Below are positions 1-6,707 of a stretch of DNA of 15,110 nucleotides, one piece after another; the first letter of the stretch is position 1, and the number at the start of each line of letters is the position of its first letter. The stretch is from DAOUAM01 sp034433305. GTDB lineage: Bacteria > Chloroflexota > Dehalococcoidia > Lucifugimonadales > DAOUAM01. The notes below the pieces were generated by a model, which saw only the letters and a list, made by a program, of their open reading frames with translations, was not told the origin of the DNA and ran no database searches. The DNA lies in contig DAOUAM010000108.1 in the NCBI GenBank assembly GCA_034433305.1, forward strand, positions 1 through 15,110. The letters run 5' to 3'. The translations under genes were made by a program, and so were the position numbers.

Positions 1-912
1 TCGTAACTCACCATTATGCTGCGCTGGGCTTGATGCACAGCGGCCCTCATAGCTACGGCAACATCGTCCATGAGGACTTGCAGCCGACCATCTTCCACCG
101 CTGCCCTTGCAGAAGCCAGTCCAAGGAGATGCGTATAGTGTGGAAGTCCATGGGACAGGTACGTGATAAATCTGGACGCGTCTGGGGCGATTTTCATGCC
201 AACCTGCGACAGGCCTCTCTCAAGTATATTGGCAAGCTCATTCAGGTACATCCTTGGCATATGTACCTGAATGAGACACCTATCTATGGACTGGTGCTCT
301 TTCAGCAGGCCATCTACTGTGTCTGCTACACCCACGAGCACAAGAGTCGCGTTGACAGAATGGTCTGACAATGCCTTGATGGTGTCAGCCATGAGGCGCG
401 AGGTATTTTCGTCTGTTAGCCGATCAAATTCGTCAATAATGAGCAGCAGTTGTACTCCAAGTCGCTGCAGGATATACCTTATATCCTCCGGGCTAGGGTC
501 CTCAGGGAGCATGGCATTCAGAGTCTGGTCGAGGCTTGATGTCCTTTGGGTAAAGCCCATCATAGGGAGTTGAATTGACACCTGGATCTCTTCTCAGGGT
601 CTTCTGCCAGAGAGTTGAAAACGTATCTGAAGAGTCACAATTTACTCGCGAGACGGCCAGCCCAGAAATGCCGGCAAGGGCCAAGAATTCAGGCAAGACG
701 TTGACCAGCGAAGTCTTGCCAACACCCCTCTCGCCGAACAGGACTGCATGCATCCCACGCTGGTTTACGGCATCGGATATCTCCTGCATCTGCTGTTGCC
801 TGCCGGCAAATAGAGTAGCCTGGTTTACTGGTGCAGCAGGGCTGAACACCGTCCCCAGCCGTATGCTCAGTGCAGCCCTCTCCTCGTTATCCGCCAACAA
901 ACGGTCACCCAT
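1..912 (-). pseudogene. AAA-type ATPase, frameshifted and cut by the window start
   Basis: This is an AAA/STAND-like P-loop ATPase. The N-terminal reading frame (from ATG at 912, or TTG at 921) carries FAGRQQQMQEI and then Walker A, GERGVGKTS. It stops at 502-504 after a meaningless tail. In the next frame, from about 587 to the window edge without a stop, the protein clearly resumes: IQVSIQLPMMGFTQR, then Walker B LLLIIDEFDR, sensor-1-like LVLVGVA and a sensor-2-like YLSHGLPHYTHLLG stretch. The frame changes inside the purine run complementary to 586-595. The continued frame has a stop just upstream of that point, so the shift lies within a few bases. An AGGAG lies at 925-929 on the minus strand, 3 nt before the TTG and 12 nt before the ATG, so the start is uncertain. 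The substrate or partner is unknown. One extra or missing base could be a true mutation or an assembly error. The gene stands alone downstream of fabG on the same strand. Confidence 0.7.
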
Positions 913-1019
913 CGCCTGCAAGAACTCCTAATAACGAGGCATCAACTCATAATAACCATGACAACGCCCTCATATTCGTACACTAACGCGCCTGACGCCG
1001 TCCCCTGATTATTAATGAC

Positions 1020-1772
1020 TCATATAGCCATGCCGCCGTCAACGTTGATGACCTCGCCCGTGATGTAGCGGGCCTTCTCGCTGGCCAGGAAGGCCACCAG
1101 GTGGGCCACGTCGTCGGCCTCGCCGAAGTGGCCCTGGGGTATCCAGGTCAGGATGCGGTCCTTCACTTCCTGGGAGAGTACGTCCACCGTCTCGGTCTTG
1201 ATGTAGCCAGGGGTGACGGTGTTTACGGTGATGTTGCGGGTGGCGACCTCCTTGGCCAGGGACTTGGTAAAGCCTATGATGCCTGCCTTGGAGGCGGCGT
1301 AGTTGGTCTGGCCCACGTTGCCCCGCAGGCCCACCACCGAGCTTATGCAGATGATGCGGCCCCAGCGCTGGCGGAGCATGCCCCGCAGCACGGCGCGGCT
1401 GCAGTAGAAAACGCTGTTGAGGTTAGTGGCGATAACCCTTTCCCAGGCCTCGTCGGACATGCGCACCAGGAGGTTATCGTCAATGATGCCGGCGTTGTTG
1501 ACCAGGATGTCCACATGGTCCCAGACCTCGTTGACCTTGTCCACCATGGCCTTGACCTGGTCCAGGCTGCTCACGTCGGCCTGGACGGCGAAGGCCTCGA
1601 CGCCCAGCTTCTGGATGGAGCTTACCACCTCGGCTGCGGCATCGGCCGAGGCCCTGTAGTTGACTGCAACCTTCACGCCCATCTCCGCCAGCCTCAGGGC
1701 GATAGCCCGGCCAATGCCCTTGGAGGCGCCTGTCACCAGGGCGGCCTTTCCCTCGATATCGGACCTGCTCAA
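1020..1772 (-). CDS. fabG: 3-oxoacyl-[ACP] reductase FabG
   Basis: This short-chain dehydrogenase/reductase of 250 residues would reduce 3-oxoacyl-ACP to 3-hydroxyacyl-ACP with NADPH in fatty-acid elongation, in the cytosol. The Rossmann motif TGASKGIG is at residues 14-21, NNAG at 92-95, the structural Asn at 118, the catalytic Ser at 145, and Tyr158/Lys162 in YAASK. The C-terminus has the usual GEVINVDGGMAI. The length is normal for FabG. The start is TTG, preceded by a perfect AGGAGG (1777-1782) at a short 4-nt spacing; no better start is visible. It is the last gene of the operon, about 130 nt downstream of plsX, and no fabD or fabH lies between them. SDR enzymes are diverse, but similarity to FabG along the whole chain and the lipid-gene context make this call strong. 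Confidence 0.93.
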   Translation of the reverse strand: MSRSDIEGKAALVTGASKGIGRAIALRLAEMGVKVAVNYRASADAAAEVVSSIQKLGVEAFAVQADVSSLDQVKAMVDKVNEVWDHVDILVNNAGIIDDNLLVRMSDEAWERVIATNLNSVFYCSRAVLRGMLRQRWGRIICISSVVGLRGNVGQTNYAASKAGIIGFTKSLAKEVATRNITVNTVTPGYIKTETVDVLSQEVKDRILTWIPQGHFGEADDVAHLVAFLASEKARYITGEVINVDGGMAI

Positions 1773-1776
1773 TTTG

Positions 1777-1782
1777 CCTCCT
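1777..1782 (-). promoter_or_regulatory. Shine-Dalgarno site that decides the fabG TTG start
   Basis: A perfect AGGAGG reads on the minus strand 4 nt before TTG at 1772. It supports the non-ATG start, because no ATG or GTG in frame nearby would keep the N-terminal Rossmann strand. Confidence 0.6.
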
Positions 1783-1905
1783 GTTTACCCTGAAATACGG
1801 AGTCTGGCGGCCCAGCCTGATGGCGGGTTGGGGCAAGCGCAGCAAGACCTCACCCCATAGAGAGGAGGAATACGGCTCCTCATACACCCTGTGCAGCCAG
1901 GGCAG

Positions 1906-2925
1906 CTACGCGCCCGCCCTGGAGCGCACGCGGGCCAGTTCCTCGTTGAGCCTGGAGATGAAGCCACTCTCCACTGCCAGCCTGGCCGTGCCGATGGCCC
2001 TGGCGACGGCTTCGGCCCTGGCGCGTCCGTGGCCGACGACGCTGACGCCGTTGACGCCGAACAGTGGCCCACCGCCCATAGTCTCCACCACGTTGTGCAG
2101 CTCGTACACTTCCCTGGCCAACTGCTCCAGCTCGGCACCAGGCAGCTTGCCCTTGAGCCTGGCCCTGAGATGGTCAGCCACGGCCTGTCCCAGGCCCTCG
2201 TTGAGCTTCATGATGATATTGCCCACGAAGCCATCGCACACCACGACCTCCGCCTTGCCCTGGGGCAGGTCGTGGCCTTCCACGTTACCTATGAAGTTCA
2301 GGCCGCTGCTGGCGAAAAGCTCCGCGGCCTCCTTCACCTGCCGGTTGCCCTTGCCTGCCTCGGCGCCGACGCTGAGGAGGGCCACGCGGGGCTTCTCGAT
2401 GCCCCAGAACAGGCGCGCGAAGACGTCGCCTATGACGGCGTAGCTGAGCAACTGGATGGGCTTGCAGTCCAGGTTGGTGCCCAGGTCTATGATCACCGAG
2501 CGGTTGGCGAAGCCCACCACCGGGCCTCCCAGCGCGGGGCGCTCGATGCCCTCGATGATGCCCAGCACCACGGCGGCCGCGGCCATGGCGGCGCCCGTGG
2601 AACCCATGCTCACGCAGGCGTCGGCGTGGCGCTGCTTGACCAGGCCCGTGGCGACCAGGATGGACGCCCTGGGCTTCTGGCGCAGCGCCAGGGCCGGCGG
2701 CTCACCCTCCTGGATAACGCCCTCAGAGGGTATGGCCGCGATGGGCAAGGCCCTGGTGTCGTACCTGGCAAGCTCCGGCTGCACCTTCTGCGGGTCGCCC
2801 ACCAGCATGACCTGGACACCGCCCTTGCTGGCCGCCTGTACAGCGCCCGCCACGGTCTCCGCAGGCGCAAAGTCGCCTCCCATGGCGTCCACGGCCACTC
2901 TTACAAGCTTGTCTCCCTTAGCCAA
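1906..2925 (-). CDS. plsX: Phosphate acyltransferase PlsX (acyl-ACP:phosphate)
   Basis: PlsX converts acyl-ACP to acyl-phosphate, the acyl donor for PlsY in glycerol-3-phosphate acylation. It is a peripheral membrane enzyme linking fatty-acid and phospholipid synthesis. With the start chosen here the protein has 339 residues, typical of the family. It opens with VRVAVDAMGGDFAP (DAMGGD at 13-18), the family hallmark, and contains SMGSTGAAMAAA, the VVGFANRSVIIDLGTN region and GNVEGHDLPQGKAEVVVCDGF, all characteristic of PlsX. The open frame extends to a TTG at 2958, but TTG at 2925 follows a perfect AGGAGG with 6-nt spacing and gives the normal PlsX N-terminus, so 2925 is preferred. The gene follows two hot-dog dehydratase genes and precedes fabG on the same strand. 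Confidence 0.95.
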   Translation of the reverse strand: MAKGDKLVRVAVDAMGGDFAPAETVAGAVQAASKGGVQVMLVGDPQKVQPELARYDTRALPIAAIPSEGVIQEGEPPALALRQKPRASILVATGLVKQRHADACVSMGSTGAAMAAAAVVLGIIEGIERPALGGPVVGFANRSVIIDLGTNLDCKPIQLLSYAVIGDVFARLFWGIEKPRVALLSVGAEAGKGNRQVKEAAELFASSGLNFIGNVEGHDLPQGKAEVVVCDGFVGNIIMKLNEGLGQAVADHLRARLKGKLPGAELEQLAREVYELHNVVETMGGGPLFGVNGVSVVGHGRARAEAVARAIGTARLAVESGFISRLNEELARVRSRAGA

Positions 2926-2931
2926 TGGTTC

Positions 2932-2937
2932 CCTCCT
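2932..2937 (-). promoter_or_regulatory. Shine-Dalgarno site that decides the plsX TTG start
   Basis: AGGAGG reads on the minus strand 6 nt upstream of TTG at 2925. This places the start 11 codons inside the longest open frame and 29 nt after the stop of the preceding dehydratase gene. Confidence 0.7.
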
Positions 2938-2954
2938 GTCTTGCCCGCAATACG

Positions 2955-3365
2955 TCAAGGGGCCTGCTGGGGCACCAGCACCACCGCGTCGCCGGTGATG
3001 GCGGCCTCGCCGCTGGGCTTGCGCACGCCCACGGCACAGGTGACCTCCGTGGCGCCATCGCTCTGGCGCACCCCCTTGACCTGGCCAAAGGTGGTCACCA
3101 TCTCCCCCGGGAACACTGGCGCCCTGAACCTCAGCTTGAGCCGCCCACTCTCAAGCCAGCTCTCCCCGAAGGCCACCGTCATCATCTCCGAGACGAAGGC
3201 AGCGACCAGCATGCCGTGGGCGATAGTCCTTCCGAACTGGGACCTGGCGGCGAACTCGTGGTCCACGTGTATAGGGTTGAAGTCGCCCGACGCGGCGGCG
3301 TAGCGCTCTATCTGCTCCTGCGTGACCAGCTTCGTGACGGCTGGCAGGGAATGTCCTTCTTTCAT
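2955..3365 (-). CDS. MaoC-family (R)-hydratase/dehydratase (HadB-like)
   Basis: This single hot-dog-fold protein has 136 residues. The hydratase-2 motif YAAASGDFNPIHVD lies at residues 22-35, with the catalytic Asp28 and His33 intact, followed by GRTIAHGML. Members of this family interconvert (R)-3-hydroxyacyl and trans-2-enoyl thioesters, on CoA or ACP. Placed between a partner hot-dog gene and plsX/fabG, it probably dehydrates 3-hydroxyacyl-ACP in fatty-acid elongation, the role of FabZ elsewhere or HadB in mycobacteria; that step is inference from context. The start is ATG at 3365 with only a weak GGCGG upstream. It lies 42 nt after the stop of the upstream gene, so the two are probably cotranscribed and may form a heterodimer. 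Confidence 0.85.
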   Translation of the reverse strand: MKEGHSLPAVTKLVTQEQIERYAAASGDFNPIHVDHEFAARSQFGRTIAHGMLVAAFVSEMMTVAFGESWLESGRLKLRFRAPVFPGEMVTTFGQVKGVRQSDGATEVTCAVGVRKPSGEAAITGDAVVLVPQQAP

Positions 3366-3407
3366 AAAGACCGCCTGTGCCGCAAGGGCCAGCCGCTCAG
3401 CGCGAGG

Positions 3408-3809
3408 CTAGACGCTGGCCGGCAGGGTGATGGTGCTCTTGCCCTCCATGACCTTCTGCCCCTTGCCATTCGTTACCTGGAGTTGCACCACCATGAACCG
3501 CCACTCGCCGCGCAGGGCATTCTGGACAAGCGTGGCCCTGCACTCCAGGGCCTCGCCCACCTGGACAGCCCTCAGGAACTCCAGTTCCTGGCCCAGGTGC
3601 AGGGTGCCGCCAGGGATAGCCAGGTCGGCTATGACGCCGCGCAGGCCGAGGGCGGCTATGGCCATGGGCGGCACATAGGCCCGGCCACTATCAGGCAATG
3701 AGCTATCGCCCACGGCCTGGACGTAGCGCGACACCGTCTCGGCATCCACACGGAACGTCCGGCTGGATATGACCTGCTGTGGGGCTAGCCTGGAATAGTC
3801 AACTGCCAT
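3408..3809 (-). CDS. MaoC-like hot-dog protein, probable partner dehydratase subunit (HadA-like)
   Basis: This 133-residue protein resembles the N-terminal type of MaoC dehydratase (FAS1-like/HadA). It has SRTFRVDAETVSRYVQAVGD, then VPPMAIAALGLRGV, a GGTLHLGQELEFLRAVQVGE strand pair and a C-terminal TNGKGQKVMEGKSTI strand typical of the fold. The DxNPxH active-site motif seen in the next gene is missing here, so it is likely a substrate-binding or structural partner rather than a catalyst by itself. It is the first gene of the lipid operon: ATG at 3809 lies about 23 nt from the predicted transcription start. The leader is short and its Shine-Dalgarno site is poor. HadA/HadC-like pairing with the downstream dehydratase is inference from gene order and complementary motifs. 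Confidence 0.75.
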   Translation of the reverse strand: MAVDYSRLAPQQVISSRTFRVDAETVSRYVQAVGDSSLPDSGRAYVPPMAIAALGLRGVIADLAIPGGTLHLGQELEFLRAVQVGEALECRATLVQNALRGEWRFMVVQLQVTNGKGQKVMEGKSTITLPASV

Positions 3810-3838
3810 CTTGGTAGAACGGCCAGAGGCCGCAGACG

Positions 3839-3867
3839 ATTATAGAGGCAAGCCATTGCCAAATCAA
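3839..3867 (-). promoter_or_regulatory. Sigma-70-type promoter of the dehydratase-plsX-fabG operon, with palindrome in the spacer
   Basis: On the minus strand TTGATT (3862-3867) and a perfect TATAAT (3839-3844) are separated by exactly 17 bp, about 30 bp before the ATG at 3809. A GGCAA-GCCA-TTGCC inverted repeat (3847-3860) fills most of the spacer and could be an operator. Confidence 0.65.
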
Positions 3868-4010
3868 CGAGGGCCTTCCGGGGTCGTGCCTGTGCCAGTG
3901 GCGGTGGGCTACCTCCCCTGGTACCCCTGCTGGCAAGGCGGGCAAATACACCTCCGGCCCTGGCCGCGACATTCGGGCGAGGTCTGCCGACGCGGGACTA
4001 CAAAGACCAG

Positions 4011-5107
4011 TCAGAGGCCCTGAGGACCGCCGAGAGAGAAAGCCGCGGCAATGCGGGCAGCCTCCAGCTTCGGCAGCCGCTGTGCCTGGCGCAGCTTTAT
4101 CCCCAGCGCCTTGCAGACAGGCTCCACAAGCGCCTGGACATGCCCGTTGGCGACGTCAATCTGTCGTGGCACGGTGTCTATCCTGGCCATAAGCCTCAAC
4201 AGGTAGTCGCCAGGCCTGCTCAGGGGCTGCCAGGGCTCATCCACTGTGGCCTCCAGGACATCGCCCGAGGACTTGTCCACGCACATGGTCACCCGGGGGA
4301 AGTATGGCCGCTCGTCAGGCTCGCCCACAGGGGAGAGGAGCGAGAAGACATCCACCTCCCAGATGCCTTGCCGGGGCCTGGCCTTACTTCCGACCTCCTG
4401 GACCAGGTCCTGGTTGATGTCCGGCGGGGCATGGGCTGCTGCGCGGCCTCCGGGACTTCCGGCTTCACCCACTGGTTATGCCACTGGTAGCCCCCCGCGC
4501 GTCCCTCTGGCACTCGCACAAGCAGCCTGTCCTCCGAAAACACCGGGCTTATGGAGTCGGGGACAAGCTGCAACTGCCGGGCTACCTCCATGGCCTGCTC
4601 CAGCACAACGGTGAGGAAGCGTGCCTCCTCGCTGTCCAGGAACCAGGGCAGGAAGGCCGGCCTCGTGCTCCTGAACATGGGCCACTGCTTCTGGCCCTGG
4701 AGCTTCAGCCCCAGGGAGCGGACAATCACCAGGTCGCGGCCTTCCAGGTCCTCGCGGTCCACGAAAACGAGGGACAGCGTGTGGAGGTTGAAGAGCATGT
4801 CGAAGGCCACCGAAGCGATGTCTTCGTCATTGATCTCCAGGTCTTCTGGCACCAGCAGCGTGTTCAGGCAGTGGGCCAGGCCAGTGTCGCCCATGAAGAC
4901 CATGACGCCCGGAGCGCCCAGTTCGTCCTCTCCATCCTCGCCGGAGACACAGCAGTAGCCTGTGGTCCCGGTAACCGGGTCCTTCACACCGAAGATTTCA
5001 TCGTCCTTGAGCCAGTTCCAGGGTCCCATCCGCTTGAACTCCAGGGCCACCTGGTACAGGCGCGCCCAGTCCTCTCGCGAAGGTGGCTGGTAAGACTGCG
5101 CTGTCAT
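4011..5107 (-). pseudogene. DUF7309/DUF6930-like protein split by a frameshift
   Basis: Two reading frames together make one protein of about 365 residues. The first starts at ATG 5107, preceded by AGAGGA (5114-5119) at 6-nt spacing. It reads REDWARLYQVALEFKRMGPW..IFGVKDPVTGTTGYCCV and runs sensibly to about 4440, after which its tail (to 4289) is Arg/Ser-rich nonsense. The sensible sequence resumes in the neighbouring frame: DINQDLVQEVGSKARP, then VDVFSLLSPVGEPDERPYFPRVTMCVDKSSGDVLEATV, ending at 4011. The switch falls near the four-base run at 4426-4429. The layout recalls uncharacterised proteins with an N-terminal DUF7309 and a C-terminal DUF6930 region; that family name is from memory and not verified. 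No signal peptide or membrane segment is visible, and the function is unknown. Assembly error is a real alternative to mutation. It ends about 200 bp before the lipid operon. Confidence 0.6.
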
Positions 5108-5552
5108 GGCAAGTCCTCTTTCCTTTGCGCTCGCTTTCCTGGTCCTTGGAAGGACTGTACAGCCTATCTCACGAAACTTGTCCGTTGCGCCGAAAAGCTT
5201 CTTTCTTAATAGCTCCGCCCAGAACCCTTGTCCGAAGTTGTCTATTTTCAAAAGCCCTGTGCTGTATGGCGTATGACCAACCGCGTGACCAGGGTGATGA
5301 GTTGCCCCTGGTGGCCCAAACGGAGAGCGGTCGTCTGCTAAAGTTGCTGGTCCAGGAGCAGCTTCTCGCGAGCAGGTGCCGGAGTGCTAACAGGGCCGAT
5401 TCAGTATCGGCTAGCCCCTTCTCCTGCTGATGCCTTAATGGTTGCCAGTAAAGGCGTTCTTGTCAAGGGTTCTCAGCTTGGGAATCCATGACGCCTCCCT
5501 GTGACAGGGCCTCGTCTATGACCTTTGCTGCTGCCTCCTGAATATGAGGCAG
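5108..5552. other. Stretch without a recognisable gene
   Basis: No reading frame here resembles a known protein. The minus-strand frame of the upstream DUF-like gene stays open to TTG 5251, but the added residues look like non-coding sequence and the Shine-Dalgarno site favours 5107. A 6-bp hairpin (GCCGAT-TCAGT-ATCGGC, 5395-5411) is present without a following T run, so it is not called a terminator. The right end merges into the IS66 remnant. Confidence 0.4.
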
Positions 5553-5940
5553 CACGAGCTGGTGGAGCTTCCCCGGGTCAAGGCCACCGTCACCGAGTAG
5601 AGGCTTCACAGCAGGAAATGTCCCCATTGTGGCAGGAGGAGCCAGGCCCCGTTGCCCCTGGAGTCCCCAGCCGGCCCTTTGGCCCCAGGCTTCAGGCTGC
5701 AGCAGCCATGCTTACTGGCAGATACAGGCTCAGCCCAAGGGAGGCCAAGGGACTCCTTTGTGATCTTTTCAGTGCCAAGATCAGCCTGGGGGCCCTGTCC
5801 AGCCTTGAAGAGGACACCTCCTGTGCCCTTTCCACTGTAGTGGAAGAGGCGGGGGAAGCTGTGAGACAGGCCGATGCAGTAAACATGGATGAGTCGGGCT
5901 GGCAAGAGGAAGGCGACTGGGCCTGGCCGTGGACTCTGGT
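5553..5940 (+). pseudogene. IS66-family transposase (TnpC) remnant
   Basis: The frames here spell the zinc-finger part of an IS66 transposase followed by the start of its catalytic region. HELVELPRVKATVTE is followed by an in-frame TAG (5598-5600) where the family has an aromatic or polar residue. Then come RLHSRKCPHCGRRSQAPLP and, after a change of frame in the C/T run at about 5675-5680, FGPRLQAAAAMLTGRYRLS. The remnant continues with LGALSSLEEDTS and VNMDESGW, the DET-like motif around the first catalytic Asp. Similarity is lost about ten residues later. The N-terminal leucine zipper and most of the catalytic domain are missing. A nonsense codon, a one-base deletion and loss of both ends show that it is dead. 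No terminal inverted repeats, tnpA or tnpB were found. Confidence 0.8.
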
Positions 5941-5986
5941 TGGCCCCTCTCATGCACCAGGCTGAGGGGGACGTGAACGATTACAA

Positions 5987-5998
5987 TCTGACTCGTGA
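5987..5998 (+). repeat. 12-nt direct repeat, copy 1 (TCTGACTCGTGA)
   Basis: The same 12 bases recur at 6154-6165, flanking the hairpin cluster at 6077-6151. Target-site duplication or chance are both possible. Confidence 0.35.
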
Positions 5999-6076
5999 CG
6001 CCATGTCGTAGTTGGTATGGCTCGAGCTTTTATTTCGGTACTCAGAGGCTGGTCTTCAGGGCCCTGGCATAGTTTT

Positions 6077-6132
6077 ATACCAATTCTGTATGATGGTGCC
6101 GTATTTATGGCCTCATCATAGCGACTTGGTAT
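6077..6132. repeat. 56-nt imperfect palindrome with symmetric internal loops
   Basis: The arms pair in three blocks: ATACCAA with TTGGTAT (7 bp), TATGATG with CATCATA (7 bp), and GCC with GGC (3 bp) around an 8-nt apex GTATTTAT. The unpaired segments are the same length on both sides (5/5 and 2/2), and the 5/5 segment contains two more possible pairs. Such exact symmetry over 56 nt is unlikely by chance. It could be a MITE-like element, the end of a lost mobile element, or a structured RNA or terminator. No protein product is proposed. Confidence 0.6.
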
Positions 6133-6134
6133 TA

Positions 6135-6151
6135 CACAGCAGAGGGCTGTG
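6135..6151. repeat. Small hairpin next to the large palindrome (CACAGC-AGAGG-GCTGTG)
   Basis: A perfect 6-bp inverted repeat with a 5-nt loop begins 2 nt after the 56-nt palindrome, so the two could form consecutive stem-loops of one element. Confidence 0.45.
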
Positions 6152-6153
6152 CC

Positions 6154-6165
6154 TCTGACTCGTGA
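6154..6165 (+). repeat. 12-nt direct repeat, copy 2 (TCTGACTCGTGA)
   Basis: Identical to 5987-5998. The two copies bracket the hairpin cluster. Confidence 0.35.
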
Positions 6166-6392
6166 ACGCGAAGCATATACGCGTAGAATGAGCAGATTGC
6201 CGGCGAGTTGAAAGGCCGCTAGTATATCTGCCATAACTTCCCAATACTAGAGGCACTTTAGACCGCAACATAGGACTCGTTCTTCACCCTCGCGCCAGCG
6301 CCAGAAGTAGCTCCAGATAGACCCGTTCTCGGGGCAGGATGCCATGGACATAAGCCCCATCAGCAGCCAGCGCTGGCACGCGCAGCACCCGC

Positions 6393-6593
6393 TCCGTCCT
6401 CATAGACGAGGGCTTGGGCGGCCTGGACCAGCAGGGCCAGAGCGTCATGGCGGAGGAGCTCCGCAAGCTGAGCGCTTGCCTGGAGCGGGTGATCATCGTC
6501 ACCCACCAGGAGGAGATGTTCAACCAGTTCCACCATACCTACCGCATCACAAAGGTAGATGGCGCTTGCAGGCAGGCTGAGTTAAGGGCATAG
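6393..6593 (+). pseudogene. C-terminal fragment of an SbcC/Rad50-like ATPase
   Basis: A frame without its own convincing start reads VLIDEGLGGLDQQGQSVM (Walker B followed by the D-loop). It continues with VIIVTHQEEMFNQFHHTYRI (H-loop His) and a short tail ending in TAG at 6591-6593. This arrangement is the C-terminal lobe of SbcC/Rad50/SMC-type ABC ATPases, best matching SbcC-like proteins that read LFIDEGFGSxD..G and VITHxxE. The signature motif, coiled coil and N-terminal Walker A are absent, and the sequence just before VLIDEG is not recognisable in this frame. It is therefore a remnant, not a gene. It lies 114 nt upstream of cas3 on the same strand. Confidence 0.65.
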
Positions 6594-6707
6594 CTTGCGG
6601 AGACTGTGTATACCACCGGCACAAGCGTCCTTGATTAAATCGAAAGCATTATTGAAGGCTCAACAAGGGCCAAAGTGCATTCATATTACCCGAGGAGAAT
6701 TCCCCCG
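6594..6707 (+). promoter_or_regulatory. Upstream region of the cas operon with the cas3 ribosome-binding site
   Basis: The only candidate region between the SbcC-like remnant and cas3 for the operon promoter is moderately AT-rich at 6628-6690, but no -35/-10 pair with good spacing stands out. GAGGAG at 6692-6697 lies 10 nt before ATG 6708 and decides the cas3 start over the GTG at 6675, which has no such site. Confidence 0.5.

Larger units (their letters stand above)
5966..6392. other. Non-coding, inverted-repeat-rich stretch
   Basis: This region is less GC-rich than its neighbours and has no convincing gene. A 94-codon minus-strand frame (5950-6234) runs across the large palindrome and looks incidental. 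A minus-strand frame at about 6286-6390 reads VPALAADGAYVHGILPRERVYLELLLALARG before a stop. It has a protein-like hydrophobic pattern but is not recognised and could be the tail of another broken gene. The palindromes and the short direct repeat are listed separately. Confidence 0.45.

Noticed and set aside
922..1019. Possible terminator after fabG or promoter before the AAA ATPase gene
   Set aside because: No hairpin with a T run and no correctly spaced -35/-10 pair could be found on the minus strand.
1101..1793. 230-codon plus-strand open frame over fabG
   Set aside because: It is the antisense shadow of fabG, with low-complexity composition and no Shine-Dalgarno support.
1891..3303. 470-codon plus-strand open frame
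   Set aside because: It lies antisense to plsX and the MaoC gene, both with clear family motifs. The product is His/Gly/Ala-rich and resembles nothing, as expected from GC-rich third positions.
4289..4425. C-terminal tail of the longer frame of the DUF7309-like gene
   Set aside because: It is Arg/Ser/Trp-rich nonsense after the frameshift. The parallel frame carries the sensible, conserved-looking sequence.
5395..5411. 6-bp hairpin considered as a terminator
   Set aside because: There is no T run on either side and no gene ends nearby on either strand.
5950..6234. 94-codon minus-strand open frame across the large palindrome
   Set aside because: It is mostly made of the palindromic sequence, lacks a good ribosome-binding site and shows no protein-family pattern.
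6650..6660. ATTGAAGGC upstream of cas3, similar to the CRISPR repeat end ATTGAAGC
   Set aside because: Only about eight bases agree, there is no partner hairpin, and a similar string also occurs before csb1. Chance is the simplest explanation.
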